Assembly: GCF_000585375.1 (NCBI RefSeq)
Contig: NZ_KK073874.1
Span: 1,240,001 to 1,304,000 of the forward strand
DNA: 64,000 nt
Source of the DNA: Cryptosporangium arvum DSM 44712
GTDB taxonomy: Bacteria > Actinomycetota > Actinomycetes > Mycobacteriales > Cryptosporangiaceae
Reading direction: 5' to 3'
A program made the position numbers and the translations under genes. This document shows positions 24,751-34,315 of the stretch, piece after piece. Below the pieces are notes generated by a model, which was not told the DNA's origin, ran no database searches, and saw only the letters and a program-made list of their open reading frames with translations. How positions within the stretch are numbered: position 1 is the first letter of the stretch; each line of letters opens with the position of its first letter.

Positions 24751-25928
24751 GCTTTCAGCCGGAAGTCACCCGCGGTCGATGGACCGTGTTCCAGGTGCCC
24801 ACCGGCCAGCCCGACGCGCTCACCGAGTCCGATGATTCCGGTGCCGGCGCCGGGAATCTGCGACGTCTCGGCACGCAGCGGCAACCAGTTGCGTACCTCG
24901 ACGGTGAGGCCGTCGCCTTGGTCGCCGCTCACCGTGACACGCACCGCGGCCCCGCGCGCGTGCTTCCGGGCGTTCGTGAGCCCTTCCTGCACGATCCGGT
25001 ACGTGGTCCGGCCGATCACCGCCGGCACCGCCGCCGGATCGTCCACCCGGACGTCCAGATCGATCGTGGCCCCGGCCCGGCGGGCCTCGGTGACCAGTGC
25101 GGGCACGTCGCCGAGCGTCGGCTGGGGGCGGTCGCGGTCGGCCTCGCCGCCGTTCGGGGCGCGCAGCACGCCGATGACGTCCCGGAGTTCCTGCAGGGCC
25201 TGGTGCGCGCTGGTGCGGATCACCCCCGCGGCCTTCGCGATCTCGTCCGGCGGCGCGTCCGGCCGGAACTCCAGCGCCCCCGCGTGCAGGCTGAGCAGCG
25301 AGATCCGGTGGGCGAGCACGTCGTGCATCTCCCGCGCGATGCGGGTGCGTTCGAGCTGCCTGGCCTGCTCGATGCGCAGGCTCTGCTCGTCCTCCGCGCG
25401 GCGGGCACGGTCCCGGAGCGAATCGACGAGCGCCCGCCGGGCCTTGATGAAGCTGCCCCAGGCCACCAGGATGCCGGCGATCAGGACGACGGCGAGCACC
25501 GCGGCCCACAACGGCAGCGTCGGGTTCGGCTGCACGACGCTGAAGATCGAGCCGGTGACGACGAAGACCGCGGTGGCGGCCACCACGAGCCGCGGCCGGC
25601 AGCGGATCGCCACCGTGATCAGCGTGATGGCCTGCGGGACGGCGGCCAGCGTCGAGACCGAGGCGATCACCGAGACGACGATCGACATCGTCATCGGCCA
25701 CCGCCGCCGCCACCAGACCAGCGGGGCCGCCAGCGTGGCCAGCACCAGGTCGATCCGCTGCAACGGCTTCTGCGCCACGTCGTGGCCGAGCGCCAGCGCG
25801 ATCCAGAACCCGAGTGGGAGCGCGAACGCGGCCACCACGCAGATCACGTCGACCACGAGGTCGCGCCGCGACGATTCGCCCGCCCGCGTTTCCTCGCGCT
25901 CGTCGGCTTCGAGGTTCCGCGGGGCCAT
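24729..25928 (-). CDS. Membrane sensor histidine kinase, HisKA_3 type
   Basis: A 399-residue kinase with a short charged N-terminus, five to six hydrophobic helices (about residues 24-165) and then the H-box TRIAREMHDVLAHRISLLSLHAGAL. The HATPase ends in GAGTGIIGLGERVGLAGG. There is no extracytoplasmic sensor domain, so it is an intramembrane-sensing type. It is paralogous to the kinase at 10092. It is divergent from an ABC transporter, which suggests a response to membrane-active compounds; this is inference. Confidence 0.92.
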   Translation of the reverse strand: MAPRNLEADEREETRAGESSRRDLVVDVICVVAAFALPLGFWIALALGHDVAQKPLQRIDLVLATLAAPLVWWRRRWPMTMSIVVSVIASVSTLAAVPQAITLITVAIRCRPRLVVAATAVFVVTGSIFSVVQPNPTLPLWAAVLAVVLIAGILVAWGSFIKARRALVDSLRDRARRAEDEQSLRIEQARQLERTRIAREMHDVLAHRISLLSLHAGALEFRPDAPPDEIAKAAGVIRTSAHQALQELRDVIGVLRAPNGGEADRDRPQPTLGDVPALVTEARRAGATIDLDVRVDDPAAVPAVIGRTTYRIVQEGLTNARKHARGAAVRVTVSGDQGDGLTVEVRNWLPLRAETSQIPGAGTGIIGLGERVGLAGGHLEHGPSTAGDFRLKAWLPWTT

Positions 25929-26078
25929 ATGCCCAGGTTACGGCCATCGCACCCGGTCGGGTACCAACCAAAGTCGATGGGCGACCCGACCCTAAGTAGA
26001 TCCGGTTCGCAACTTCCGCGACGGCCCGTAGCCTTCCGCCCGAAGCGTCCGACCCCCGGTCTTGGCGACGCTTTACCC

Positions 26079-26975
26079 ATGATCGTTGCTGACCGACTGA
26101 CGAAAACCTACGGCGCCCACCGGGCAGTCGACGACGTCTCGTTCCGCTGCGAGCCGGGCAGCGTGACCGGCTTCCTCGGCCCGAACGGGGCGGGCAAGTC
26201 GACCACGATGCGCATGATCTGCGGGTTCACGCCGCCCACCCAGGGTTCCTCGACCGTCAACGGCCTGCCCTACCGTGACCTGCCGAACCCCGGCCGCGAG
26301 GTCGGCGTCCTGCTGGACGCGAGTGCCCAGCACGCCGGACGCACGGGGTTCGAGACGCTCGCGGTCTCCGCGCGGGTCCTCGGCGTCGACCGGAAGCGGG
26401 TGCAGGGGCTGCTCGACCGCGTCGGCCTGCCCCCGGAGGCGGCGAAGCGCCGGGTCGGGAACTACTCGCTCGGCATGCGGCAGCGGCTGGGGCTGGCGCA
26501 CGCGCTGCTCGGCGACCCGGCTGTGCTGATCCTCGACGAGCCGGCCAACGGGCTCGACCCGGAAGGCATCTTCTGGATGCGTGGGCTGCTGCGTGAGTTC
26601 GCCGACCGGGGCGGAACGGTGCTGCTCTCCTCGCACCTCCTGCGTGAGGTCGAGGTCATCGCCGACCATCTGGTCGTGATCGGCCGGGGCCGGATCGTGG
26701 CCCAGGGCAGCAAAGCCGAGCTGCTCAGCGTCGCCGGGGTGCGGGTGCGTGCGACGAACGCGTCCGCGCTGGGCACCGCGCTGCAGTCCGCGGGCCTGTC
26801 GGCGACCCCGGCCGCAGACGGCAGCTTCTCCGTCGACGCGGACACCGAGACGGTCGGCCGGGTCGCGGCGGCGTCCGGCCTGATCCTGACCGAGCTCAGG
26901 GCCGCAGACGGCAACGGCCTGGAAGAGATGTTCCTGCAGCTCACCGCTGCACACCCCGAGGGAGTGGCGGCATGA
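26079..26975 (+). CDS. ABC transporter ATP-binding protein
   Basis: A 298-residue ATPase with Walker A GPNGAGKSTT, a signature close to YSLGMRQRLGLA, Walker B VLILDEPANGLDPEG and an H-loop in LLSSHLLREVE. The layout matches the drug/bacteriocin-export class (CcmA/BcrA-like) with a C-terminal regulatory extension. The ATG at 26079 is chosen; the frame is open further upstream but that region is the promoter of the divergent kinase. It is coupled to the permease by ATGA. Confidence 0.93.
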   Translation: MIVADRLTKTYGAHRAVDDVSFRCEPGSVTGFLGPNGAGKSTTMRMICGFTPPTQGSSTVNGLPYRDLPNPGREVGVLLDASAQHAGRTGFETLAVSARVLGVDRKRVQGLLDRVGLPPEAAKRRVGNYSLGMRQRLGLAHALLGDPAVLILDEPANGLDPEGIFWMRGLLREFADRGGTVLLSSHLLREVEVIADHLVVIGRGRIVAQGSKAELLSVAGVRVRATNASALGTALQSAGLSATPAADGSFSVDADTETVGRVAAASGLILTELRAADGNGLEEMFLQLTAAHPEGVAA

Positions 26976-27754
26976 CGGCGATGGCCGAGCAGGTTTCGAC
27001 GTTCGAACGCAACGCGCCGGCGGCGCCGTCGCTGGGCCGGTTGACGCTCGTCGAACTACGCAAGATGTCCGACACCAGGGCCGGGCGGTGGCTGCTGGCC
27101 AGCATCGCGCTCGTCGTGGTGGGGCTGGTGACCGTGCGGGTGTTCGCCGGGTCGGCGGAGACGCGCGACGCCGAGGAGTTCCTCGCGTTCGCCACCGGCG
27201 GGGTGAGCCTCCTGCTGCCGGTGCTGGGGATCCTCTCGGTCACCAGCGAGTGGGGCCAGAAGACCGTACTGACGACGTTCGCGCTGGTGCCGCGCCGGAG
27301 CCGGGTGATCACCGCGAAGCTGCTGGCCGCGGTCGCGATCACGGTCATGTCGGTGGCGGTGACGATCGTCGTGGCGCTGGCCGGCAACCTGGCGGCCGAG
27401 CTGCTCGACCGGGGCGGTGACTGGAATCTCGGCCTCGACGCGATCCTCTACGCGTTCCTGTTCCAGCTGCTCAACATGCTGCTGGGGATCGCGTTCGGGG
27501 CGCTGCTCCTGGCGTCGGGCCTGGCGATCGTTCTGTACTTCATCATCCCGACGGTGTGGTCGGTGATCGGTGGGACGGTCGCGTTCCTCAAGGACGCCGC
27601 CGGGTGGCTCGACCTGAGTACGACCACGGCACCGCTGCTCACGGCGTCGATGGGCGGCGAGGACTGGGCCCGCCTGGCCGTCTCGACCACGCTCTGGGTG
27701 CTGCTCCCGCTCGCGGCCGGCCTGATCCGCGTCCTGCGCACCGAGATCAAGTGA
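26972..27754 (+). CDS. ABC-2 type transporter permease
   Basis: A 260-residue membrane protein with six hydrophobic segments after a soluble N-terminus of about 40 residues. LVELRKMSDTRAGRWLLAS before helix 1 is the usual elbow of BcrB/NatB-type permeases. Its partner is the ATPase just upstream. The substrate is unknown; export of a peptide or lipid-active compound is likely from the family. A perfect hairpin terminator follows 1 base after the stop. Confidence 0.9.
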   Translation: MTAMAEQVSTFERNAPAAPSLGRLTLVELRKMSDTRAGRWLLASIALVVVGLVTVRVFAGSAETRDAEEFLAFATGGVSLLLPVLGILSVTSEWGQKTVLTTFALVPRRSRVITAKLLAAVAITVMSVAVTIVVALAGNLAAELLDRGGDWNLGLDAILYAFLFQLLNMLLGIAFGALLLASGLAIVLYFIIPTVWSVIGGTVAFLKDAAGWLDLSTTTAPLLTASMGGEDWARLAVSTTLWVLLPLAAGLIRVLRTEIK

Positions 27755-27755
27755 A

Positions 27756-27800
27756 CGACGAAGCCCCCGGCGCTCGGTACGAGCGCCGGGGGCTTCGTCG
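27756..27800. terminator. Bidirectional hairpin terminator
   Basis: A perfect 21-bp stem (27756-27776 with 27780-27800) with a three-base GTA loop fills the 50-base gap between the convergent permease and VWA-protein genes. The stem has GAAGCCCCC/GGGGGCTTC at its base, so each strand has a short T/A flank. It can serve both genes. Confidence 0.9.
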
Positions 27801-27804
27801 TGCG

Positions 27805-29628
27805 TCAGCTCTGGCGGCCGATGAGCGTCGCCAGGAAGACCTTCTCGATGTCGGCGCCGGTACGCGCGGGGAAGGCCTGACCGCCCACGGCCTTGGTGAT
27901 CGTGGTGAGCTCGTTCAGGTCCGCGTCGGGCCCGTACCCGATGATCAGCACCTGGATCGGCTTGTCGGGGTTCGCGGTGGCCCGCAGTTGCTGGATCAAC
28001 TGCTGCTGGGTGATGCCGTCCGGGTCCTCGTTCTTCCCGTCGGTCATCATGACCAGCAGGTTGAGCCGGTTGTCGGCCTGCCAGTGGTTCTGCAGGTTCT
28101 TGTACGCCGCCAGCATCGTGTCGTACAGCCCGGTCGCGCCCTCGGGAACGAGCCGGTTGTAGATGAACTCCTGCAGCGCGTCCTTCCGCGGGGTGCCGTC
28201 CGGCAGCTGGCCGCCGGCCGGCCCGATCGGCACCATGTCCTGGTAGTCCTTGTCACCGTTGAGTTCGGTGGAGAACCGCCAGGCGCCGATGTTCGACTGC
28301 GGGTTCAGCAGCGCGACCGCTCGCAGACAGGCCTGCTGCACGACCTGCATACGCGTGCCGTTGCCGTCCGGCGCGGGGTCGGCCATCGACCCCGAGCTGT
28401 CGATGACCGCGAGCAGGTTCGCCTTGCGCTGCAGCGCGGTCCAGTAACCGACCGTCTGCGTGATCGACTTGATGTCGGGGATGTCACGCGCGGCCGAGGG
28501 CAGGCTTCCCATGCCGAGGTCGGTGTCGAGCCCGACCGCGTACTGCGTGGAGAGCTGCGGGTCGCGGAAACCGGCCGCGCCGTACGCCCGCTTGGAGTCC
28601 TCGCTCTGCAGGAACTGGAGGAACTCGGCGGCCACCTTCTGCCGCACCGAGTCGACCCAGTCGGCCTTGAGCACCTGGTACTGGTAGTCGGCGAAGACCG
28701 TGCCCTCTTCGGGGTTGATCGCGACCAGCGGCACCTTCGGCTTCGCGTTGTCGTACGCGGCCACCTGGGCCTCCGTGGCCGGGAACGGACCGGCGTTCAC
28801 CAGCCCGGCCTGCGCGTTCGTCACCTGCCGCATCCGCGCGAGGAACGTGTCGCTGGTGGCCGCCTCGACGGTCGACGCACGGGCGAGCACGAGCGCGTTA
28901 CCGAGCTCGGCCTCGGTGACCGAGTTGTCGCCGTCGGCGTCGGCCACCGAGAGCAGCGTGCCGAGCGCCGGGAACGACGCGCGTGGGTCGCCGATGCCGA
29001 TCTTGATCTGCTGCCACTCCGGGTGCTTGAACCGCGCCCAGGTGGTGCCGGCGACGCGGGTCTTGGCCAGCTCGGCCCACGAGATCACCTTGTCGGGCCA
29101 GCCCTGCGCCTCGGCCATCGGCTTCGGCAGCGCCATCACCACCGGTGACTTCGCGACGACCGTCGGGGTGTTCGACACCATCGGCTTGACGTCGGGCCTG
29201 GCCGCCGCGCTCTTGATCCAGATCGAGGAGTCCGGCATCCAGACGTCGACCCGTGGAACGTCGGAGTCGGCCTTCCAGTTCGGCGTCAGCGACTGCGCCA
29301 CCTCGGCCGACTGGGCCGCACGCACGCTGACCTCAGCGCACCGGCCGTCGATCTCCGGCGCGTCCTCCTGCCACTTGGCGGCCAGCTTCTCGACGACCGG
29401 CGCCTGGTCGGGCGAGGCGGCGATCGCCAACTCCACGGGCGCTCCGCCACAGCGGGCAGTCACCCATAAGTAACCGAAAGTAGTTCCGCTGACCACGGTC
29501 GCCAGAACGATCGCTACGATCACCCACGGCGCGATGGCTTTACTCCGCCGAACGCCTGTGGTGGTGATTCGCTCCGCCGCCGAACGGCGGCTTACTTGCT
29601 CACTGCGGTGTCGACCGCGAGCCATCAC
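27805..29628 (-). CDS. Membrane-anchored solute-binding/VWA fusion protein with an EF-hand-like loop
   Basis: About 607 residues: a Lys/Arg-rich N-terminus, one membrane anchor (about residues 31-54) and an outside portion. The first two thirds resemble an ABC solute-binding protein (LAIAASPDQAPVVEKLAAKW; VWMPDSSIWI). The last 200 residues are a von Willebrand A domain with a complete MIDAS (LAVIDSSGSMAD; TGLYDTM; MMTDGKNED). Residues 230-241, DADGDNSVTEAE, match the 12-residue EF-hand calcium loop. The protein would bind ligands at the outer membrane face; no permease is adjacent. It is divergent from egtA. Confidence 0.85.
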   Translation of the reverse strand: MMARGRHRSEQVSRRSAAERITTTGVRRSKAIAPWVIVAIVLATVVSGTTFGYLWVTARCGGAPVELAIAASPDQAPVVEKLAAKWQEDAPEIDGRCAEVSVRAAQSAEVAQSLTPNWKADSDVPRVDVWMPDSSIWIKSAAARPDVKPMVSNTPTVVAKSPVVMALPKPMAEAQGWPDKVISWAELAKTRVAGTTWARFKHPEWQQIKIGIGDPRASFPALGTLLSVADADGDNSVTEAELGNALVLARASTVEAATSDTFLARMRQVTNAQAGLVNAGPFPATEAQVAAYDNAKPKVPLVAINPEEGTVFADYQYQVLKADWVDSVRQKVAAEFLQFLQSEDSKRAYGAAGFRDPQLSTQYAVGLDTDLGMGSLPSAARDIPDIKSITQTVGYWTALQRKANLLAVIDSSGSMADPAPDGNGTRMQVVQQACLRAVALLNPQSNIGAWRFSTELNGDKDYQDMVPIGPAGGQLPDGTPRKDALQEFIYNRLVPEGATGLYDTMLAAYKNLQNHWQADNRLNLLVMMTDGKNEDPDGITQQQLIQQLRATANPDKPIQVLIIGYGPDADLNELTTITKAVGGQAFPARTGADIEKVFLATLIGRQS

Positions 29629-29838
29629 TGCTCCGCGTCTTCAGTTGACAACTCTCAGTGTCAACAACGTCCATCACTTACGTCACGTACGCCGGGAGCA
29701 TACGCAGCCCCGGGTGCGAAGGCGGCGGTTTTGTACACCTCTCTTTCGCGCCGCAGCGGATGCGGCTTCGGCTTTTCCGAGTAACGATGGCGAGTCGGGC
29801 CCGCTGAGGCTCGAAGAGTGCGACATGGAGGTGGCAAC

Positions 29839-31176
29839 GTGTCGGAAACGACGATCAGGTCGAGCAGGGCGTCGACCTCGCGGATCGAGGAGCCGCTCGA
29901 CGAACCGATCCGCACCCGCGCGGACGCGGAGGCGTTCATCGCCAAAATCTGTTTCAAGATCGGCCCCCCTCGGCTGGCCGGTATCGAGCTCGAACGCCTT
30001 GTCCACGACGCCAATGATCCCACTGCGATTCTCCCGGTCGAGCGGCTCGCTTCCGCACTCGGAAGCTGGAGCCCTCCCGTCCTCACCACGCCGACCGCCG
30101 ATCCGACGGCCCTCGGCCGGCCGCTACCGGCCGGATCCACGGTCACGGTCGAGCCCGGTGGGCAGGTCGAACTCTCCACGCAGGCGTGGGGCACGTTCGC
30201 CGACTGCCTGTCCGCCGCGGGCACCGACGCCGACGCTCTGCGCGGCGCGCTGGCCCGCTACGGCCTCGCCGTGGGCCATTCGGGCATCGACGCCCACCGC
30301 CCGGCCACCCGGATCGTGCAGAAAGCGCGGTACGCCGCGATGGAGCGGTACTTCGACCGGGGCGGTGCCGCCGGCCGTCTGATGATGGGCTCCACCGCGT
30401 CGGTACAGCTCTCGGTCGACGCGGGCACCGAGGACGGCGAACACGCGATGGTCGATCGCTGGCGGCTGCTGCACGCGGTCGGCCCGACGCTCGTCGCGCT
30501 GTTCGCGAACTCGCCGCTCTACGCGGGCGCACCCACCGGCTGGCACTCGACCCGCCAGCGGGTCTGGATCACGCTCGACCCGGGGCGCACCACCGCGGTG
30601 AACGCCGCCGCCGACCCCCGCGCCGCCTACGCGTCGGCCGCGCTCGATGCCGGCCTGCTCTGTCTCCCCAACCACACCGACCGCTGGGACGCCCCGCCCG
30701 GCGTCACGTTCGCCGACTGGCTCGACGGCGCCCTCGACCGGCCCGCCACCTACGCCGACCTCGAGTACCACCTCAGCACGCTGTTCCCGCCGGTGCGGGC
30801 GAAGGGCTTCCTGGAGGTCCGCTACCTCGACGCCCAGGCCGGCGACGACTGGCGGGTGCCACCGGCGGTGCTCTGGACGCTGCTCTCGTCGGCCCGGGTC
30901 CGCGACGCCGCGCTCGCCGCGGTGGAGCGCACCGGCGAGCCCACCTGGCCGGGAGCCTGGGCCCGGGCGGCCCGCGACGGCCTCACCGACCCGAACCTGG
31001 CCCGGGCGGCGTCCGACCTGATGACGCTGGCGCTGGAGAACGCGGAGCCCGCGGGCGTGCCGTCCGCGGGCGTCCGCACGATGCTCCGCTTCGCCGAGCG
31101 CCGCACGTTCCGCGGCCGAACCCCCGCCGACGACCAGCTCGACGACTTCGCCCACAGCTTCGACTTGGAGCGCTGA
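29839..31176 (+). CDS. egtA: Glutamate-cysteine ligase of ergothioneine synthesis
   Basis: A 445-residue GCS2-type ligase making gamma-glutamylcysteine, the sulfur donor for EgtB. Landmarks are a substrate-binding GLAVGHSGIDAHRPATRI, an AMERYFDRGG segment, MMGSTASVQLSVDAG, and FLEVRYLDAQ. GTG 29839 is chosen because GGAGG lies 8 bases upstream; the frame opens at 29818. Its stop overlaps egtB (TGATG). First gene of egtABCD. Confidence 0.92.
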   Translation: MSETTIRSSRASTSRIEEPLDEPIRTRADAEAFIAKICFKIGPPRLAGIELERLVHDANDPTAILPVERLASALGSWSPPVLTTPTADPTALGRPLPAGSTVTVEPGGQVELSTQAWGTFADCLSAAGTDADALRGALARYGLAVGHSGIDAHRPATRIVQKARYAAMERYFDRGGAAGRLMMGSTASVQLSVDAGTEDGEHAMVDRWRLLHAVGPTLVALFANSPLYAGAPTGWHSTRQRVWITLDPGRTTAVNAAADPRAAYASAALDAGLLCLPNHTDRWDAPPGVTFADWLDGALDRPATYADLEYHLSTLFPPVRAKGFLEVRYLDAQAGDDWRVPPAVLWTLLSSARVRDAALAAVERTGEPTWPGAWARAARDGLTDPNLARAASDLMTLALENAEPAGVPSAGVRTMLRFAERRTFRGRTPADDQLDDFAHSFDLER

Positions 31177-32477
31177 TGACTGCGATCGAGGAACTCCGGC
31201 ACTCGCCCGATCAGCTGCGTACCCGGATCGCGGCCGAGCTCGAGCGGGCCCGCGACCGCAGCCGGCGGCTCACCGACATCGACCACGACGAGCTGGTGCG
31301 CCAGCACTCGCCGCTGATGTCGCCGCTGGTCTGGGACTACGCCCACATCGGCAGCCAGGAGGAGCTCTGGCTGGTCAGGGACGTCGGCGGCCGCGAGCCG
31401 GTGCGTCCGGACATCGACGACATCTACGACGCGTTCCGCACCAAGCGCGCCGACCGGCCGTCGCTGCCGCTGCTGAGCCCCGCGGAGGCTCGCCGGTACG
31501 TGCGCGAGGTGCGCGACAAGGCGCTCGACGTGCTCGACCGCACCCCGCTGACCGGCCGCCGCCTGGTCGAGGCCGGGTTCGCGTTCGGCATGATCGTCCA
31601 GCACGAGCAGCAGCACGTGGAGACGATGTTCGCCACCCACCAGCTGCGTGTCGGCGCCCCGGTCCTGGACGCCCCGGCGCCCCCGTCCGGGTCGGCGCCC
31701 GACCGGCCCGAGGTCCACGTCCCCGGCGGCATGTTCCTGATGGGCACCGACCTCGAGCCGTGGGCGCTGGACAACGAGCGCCCGGCCCACGCCGTGGGCG
31801 TCGAGCCGTACTGGATCGACACCGACCCGGTCACCAACGCCCAGTACGCGGCCTTCATCGACGCCGGCGGGTACGACAACCCCGACTGGTGGACCGCCGA
31901 CGGCTGGGCCTACAAGAACACCGCCGGTCTGGTCGCGCCCCAGTTCTGGGACGAGGGTGCGCGTACCCGCTTCGGCCACGTCGAGCCGATCCCGCCCGAC
32001 GAGCCCGTCCAGCACGTCTGCTGGTACGAGGCCGACGCCTACGCCCGCTGGGCCGGCAAACGCCTGCCCACCGAGGCCGAGTGGGAGATGGCCGCCCGCT
32101 TCGACCCGGAGACCGGCCGCAGCCGGCGCTTCCCCTGGGGCGACGACGATCCCCGGCCAGAGCACGCCAACCTCGGCGGCACGTACCTGCAGCCCGCCCC
32201 GGTCGGCGCCTACCCGGAGGGCACGTCGCCGCTCGGCGTCCGCGGCCTGATGGGGGACGTCTGGGAGTGGACGTCGAGCGACTTCACCCCGTACCCCGGG
32301 TTCGCGATGTTCCCCTACCCGGAGTACTCCGAGGTGTTCTTCGGCCCGGAGTACAAGGTGCTGCGGGGCGGATCCTGGGCGGCCGACCCGACCGCGGTCA
32401 GGGCCACGTTCCGCAACTGGGACTACCCGATCCGCCGGCAGATCTTCGCCGGCTTCCGGTGTGCCCGCGATGTGTAG
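31176..32477 (+). CDS. egtB: Ergothioneine sulfoxide synthase EgtB
   Basis: A 433-residue iron enzyme joining hercynine and gamma-glutamylcysteine with O2. The N-terminal DinB-like domain carries the iron ligands: a His in WDYAHIGSQEE and H143/H147 in VQHEQQHVETM. The C-terminal FGE-sulfatase domain begins near VPGGMFLMGTD and includes KRLPTEAEWEMAARFD, GDVWEWTSSDF and VLRGGSWAADP. It overlaps egtC by 8 bases. Confidence 0.96.
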   Translation: MTAIEELRHSPDQLRTRIAAELERARDRSRRLTDIDHDELVRQHSPLMSPLVWDYAHIGSQEELWLVRDVGGREPVRPDIDDIYDAFRTKRADRPSLPLLSPAEARRYVREVRDKALDVLDRTPLTGRRLVEAGFAFGMIVQHEQQHVETMFATHQLRVGAPVLDAPAPPSGSAPDRPEVHVPGGMFLMGTDLEPWALDNERPAHAVGVEPYWIDTDPVTNAQYAAFIDAGGYDNPDWWTADGWAYKNTAGLVAPQFWDEGARTRFGHVEPIPPDEPVQHVCWYEADAYARWAGKRLPTEAEWEMAARFDPETGRSRRFPWGDDDPRPEHANLGGTYLQPAPVGAYPEGTSPLGVRGLMGDVWEWTSSDFTPYPGFAMFPYPEYSEVFFGPEYKVLRGGSWAADPTAVRATFRNWDYPIRRQIFAGFRCARDV

Positions 32478-33219
32478 GCACCTCGCCTACCTCGGCCCCG
32501 CCCACACCCTCCACGACCTGCTGATCGCCCCGGAGCACGGCCTGTACCGCCAGTCCTGGGCGCCCCGGCGGCAGCAGCACGGAACCGTCAACGCCGACGG
32601 GTTCGGCGTCGGCTGGTACGCGCCCGGCGACCCGGTCCCGGCCCGCTACCGGCGTGACCGGCCGATCTGGGGCGATCCGAACCTGCTCGACCTCGCCCGG
32701 GTCGTCCGGTCCGGTGCGGTGCTCGCGGCGGTGCGCTCCGGCACCGAGGGGATGGGCTTCGCCGAGGCCGCGGCCGCGCCGTTCGCGTCGGACAAGTGGC
32801 TGTTCAGCCACAACGGCGCGGTACCGGGGTGGCCGGGGTCGTTGCACGGCCTCGCGGCCGCCCTGCCGCCGGAGTACCTGGTCGGCCTGGAGGCGCCGAC
32901 CGACTCGGCGCTGCTCTGGGCCCACACCCGGTTCCGGCTCGCGTCCGGCGTGCCGCTGCCGGTCGCGCTCGCCGAGACGGCCGCCGCGGTCGACGCGCCG
33001 GGCGCGCGGCTGAACCTGCTGGCCACCGACGGCACCACGATCGCCGCCACAGTCCGGGGCGACACGCTCAGCTGGCGGCGGGCGTCGCCGGCCGGGGTGC
33101 TCGTCGTGTCCGAACCCACCGACGACGAGCCCGGATGGCACCACGTGCCGGACAACTCCCTGCTCGTCGCCACGTCCGATGCCGTAACCGTCGAACAACT
33201 AGCCGTGGAGGTCGCCTGA
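32470..33219 (+). CDS. egtC: Gamma-glutamyl-hercynylcysteine sulfoxide hydrolase EgtC
   Basis: A 249-residue class-II glutamine amidotransferase-fold hydrolase that removes the glutamyl group. ATG 32470 gives the sequence MCRHLAYLG, placing the nucleophilic Cys at position 2 so that Met removal exposes it; an in-frame GTG at 32461 would block this. NADGFGVGWY and LFSHNGAVPG are Ntn/GATase II motifs. It is coupled to egtB and egtD. Confidence 0.95.
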   Translation: MCRHLAYLGPAHTLHDLLIAPEHGLYRQSWAPRRQQHGTVNADGFGVGWYAPGDPVPARYRRDRPIWGDPNLLDLARVVRSGAVLAAVRSGTEGMGFAEAAAAPFASDKWLFSHNGAVPGWPGSLHGLAAALPPEYLVGLEAPTDSALLWAHTRFRLASGVPLPVALAETAAAVDAPGARLNLLATDGTTIAATVRGDTLSWRRASPAGVLVVSEPTDDEPGWHHVPDNSLLVATSDAVTVEQLAVEVA

Positions 33220-34196
33220 TGGTCGCTGCCACTCTCACCGTCGAGAACCACCTGCCCGCCGACTTCATCGCCAGCACGCTGCGCCGGGACGTCGTCACCG
33301 GACTGACCGCGGAGCCGAAGTTCCTGCCGCCGCGCTGGTTCTACGACGACCGGGGCAGCGTCCTGTTCGACGAGATCACCCGGCTGCCGGAGTACTACCC
33401 GACGCGGGCCGAGCGCTCGATCCTCCGGGCCGAGGCCGCGGAGATCGCCGCCGCGTCCGCGGCCACCAGCCTGGTCGAGCTGGGCGCCGGCTCGGCCGAG
33501 AAGACCCACCTGCTGCTCGACGCGCTGCGCGCGACCGGGAGCCTGCGGACCTACGTGCCGGTCGACGTCTCGGACGGCGCGCTGCGCACCGCGAGCGCCA
33601 ACCTGCTCTGGGACTACCCGGGGCTGGCGGTGCACGCGGTGGTCGCCGACTTCGAACGCCACCTCGGGTTACTGCCGGTCGACGGGCACCGGATGGTGGC
33701 GCTGCTCGGTGGCACGATCGGCAACCTCGCCCCGGACACCCGGGCGCAGTTCCTCGGCAACGTGCGTGCGGCGCTGCGACCCGGCGAGACGCTCCTGCTC
33801 GGCACCGACCTGGTCAAGTCACCCGACGTGCTGTTACCCGCCTACGACGACGCGAGCGGCGTCACCGCGGAGTTCAACCGCAACGTGCTGAACGTCCTCA
33901 ACGCCGAGCTCGGGGCCGACTTCCGGGCCGAGGCGTTCGACCACGTCGCCCGCTGGGACGCCGAGCACGAGTGGGTCGAGATGCGGTTGCGTGCGCAGCA
34001 GGCGATGCGGGTGCGCATCCCGGCCGTGGACCTCACCGTCGACCTCCACCGCGGGGAGGAGATCCGCACCGAGATCTCGGCGAAGTTCCGCCGCGAGCGG
34101 GTGGCCGCCGAACTCGACGCCGCGGGCTTCGGGCTCACCCGCTGGTGGACCGACGAGGAAGGCCGGTTCGGCCTGAGCCTGGCCACCGCGCGGTGA
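33219..34196 (+). CDS. egtD: Histidine N-alpha-methyltransferase EgtD
   Basis: A 325-residue SAM-dependent enzyme that trimethylates histidine to hercynine. LVELGAGSAEKTHLLL is the SAM-binding loop; RLPEYYPTRAERSIL and LLGGTIGNLAP are family signatures. It is the last gene of egtABCD. No egtE (PLP C-S lyase) is adjacent, so the final step must be supplied elsewhere. Confidence 0.96.
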   Translation: MVAATLTVENHLPADFIASTLRRDVVTGLTAEPKFLPPRWFYDDRGSVLFDEITRLPEYYPTRAERSILRAEAAEIAAASAATSLVELGAGSAEKTHLLLDALRATGSLRTYVPVDVSDGALRTASANLLWDYPGLAVHAVVADFERHLGLLPVDGHRMVALLGGTIGNLAPDTRAQFLGNVRAALRPGETLLLGTDLVKSPDVLLPAYDDASGVTAEFNRNVLNVLNAELGADFRAEAFDHVARWDAEHEWVEMRLRAQQAMRVRIPAVDLTVDLHRGEEIRTEISAKFRRERVAAELDAAGFGLTRWWTDEEGRFGLSLATAR

Positions 34197-34315
34197 TCGA
34201 CCCCGCGTCGAACGCGTGAGTCAGGTCGCTCCCGGTACGTGAGAGTCACGACATCGGCCGTCGAGTTAGCTTCCGGACAGACAGACCACCACCCCTGCCG
34301 GTTAGTCTCGCCGAC

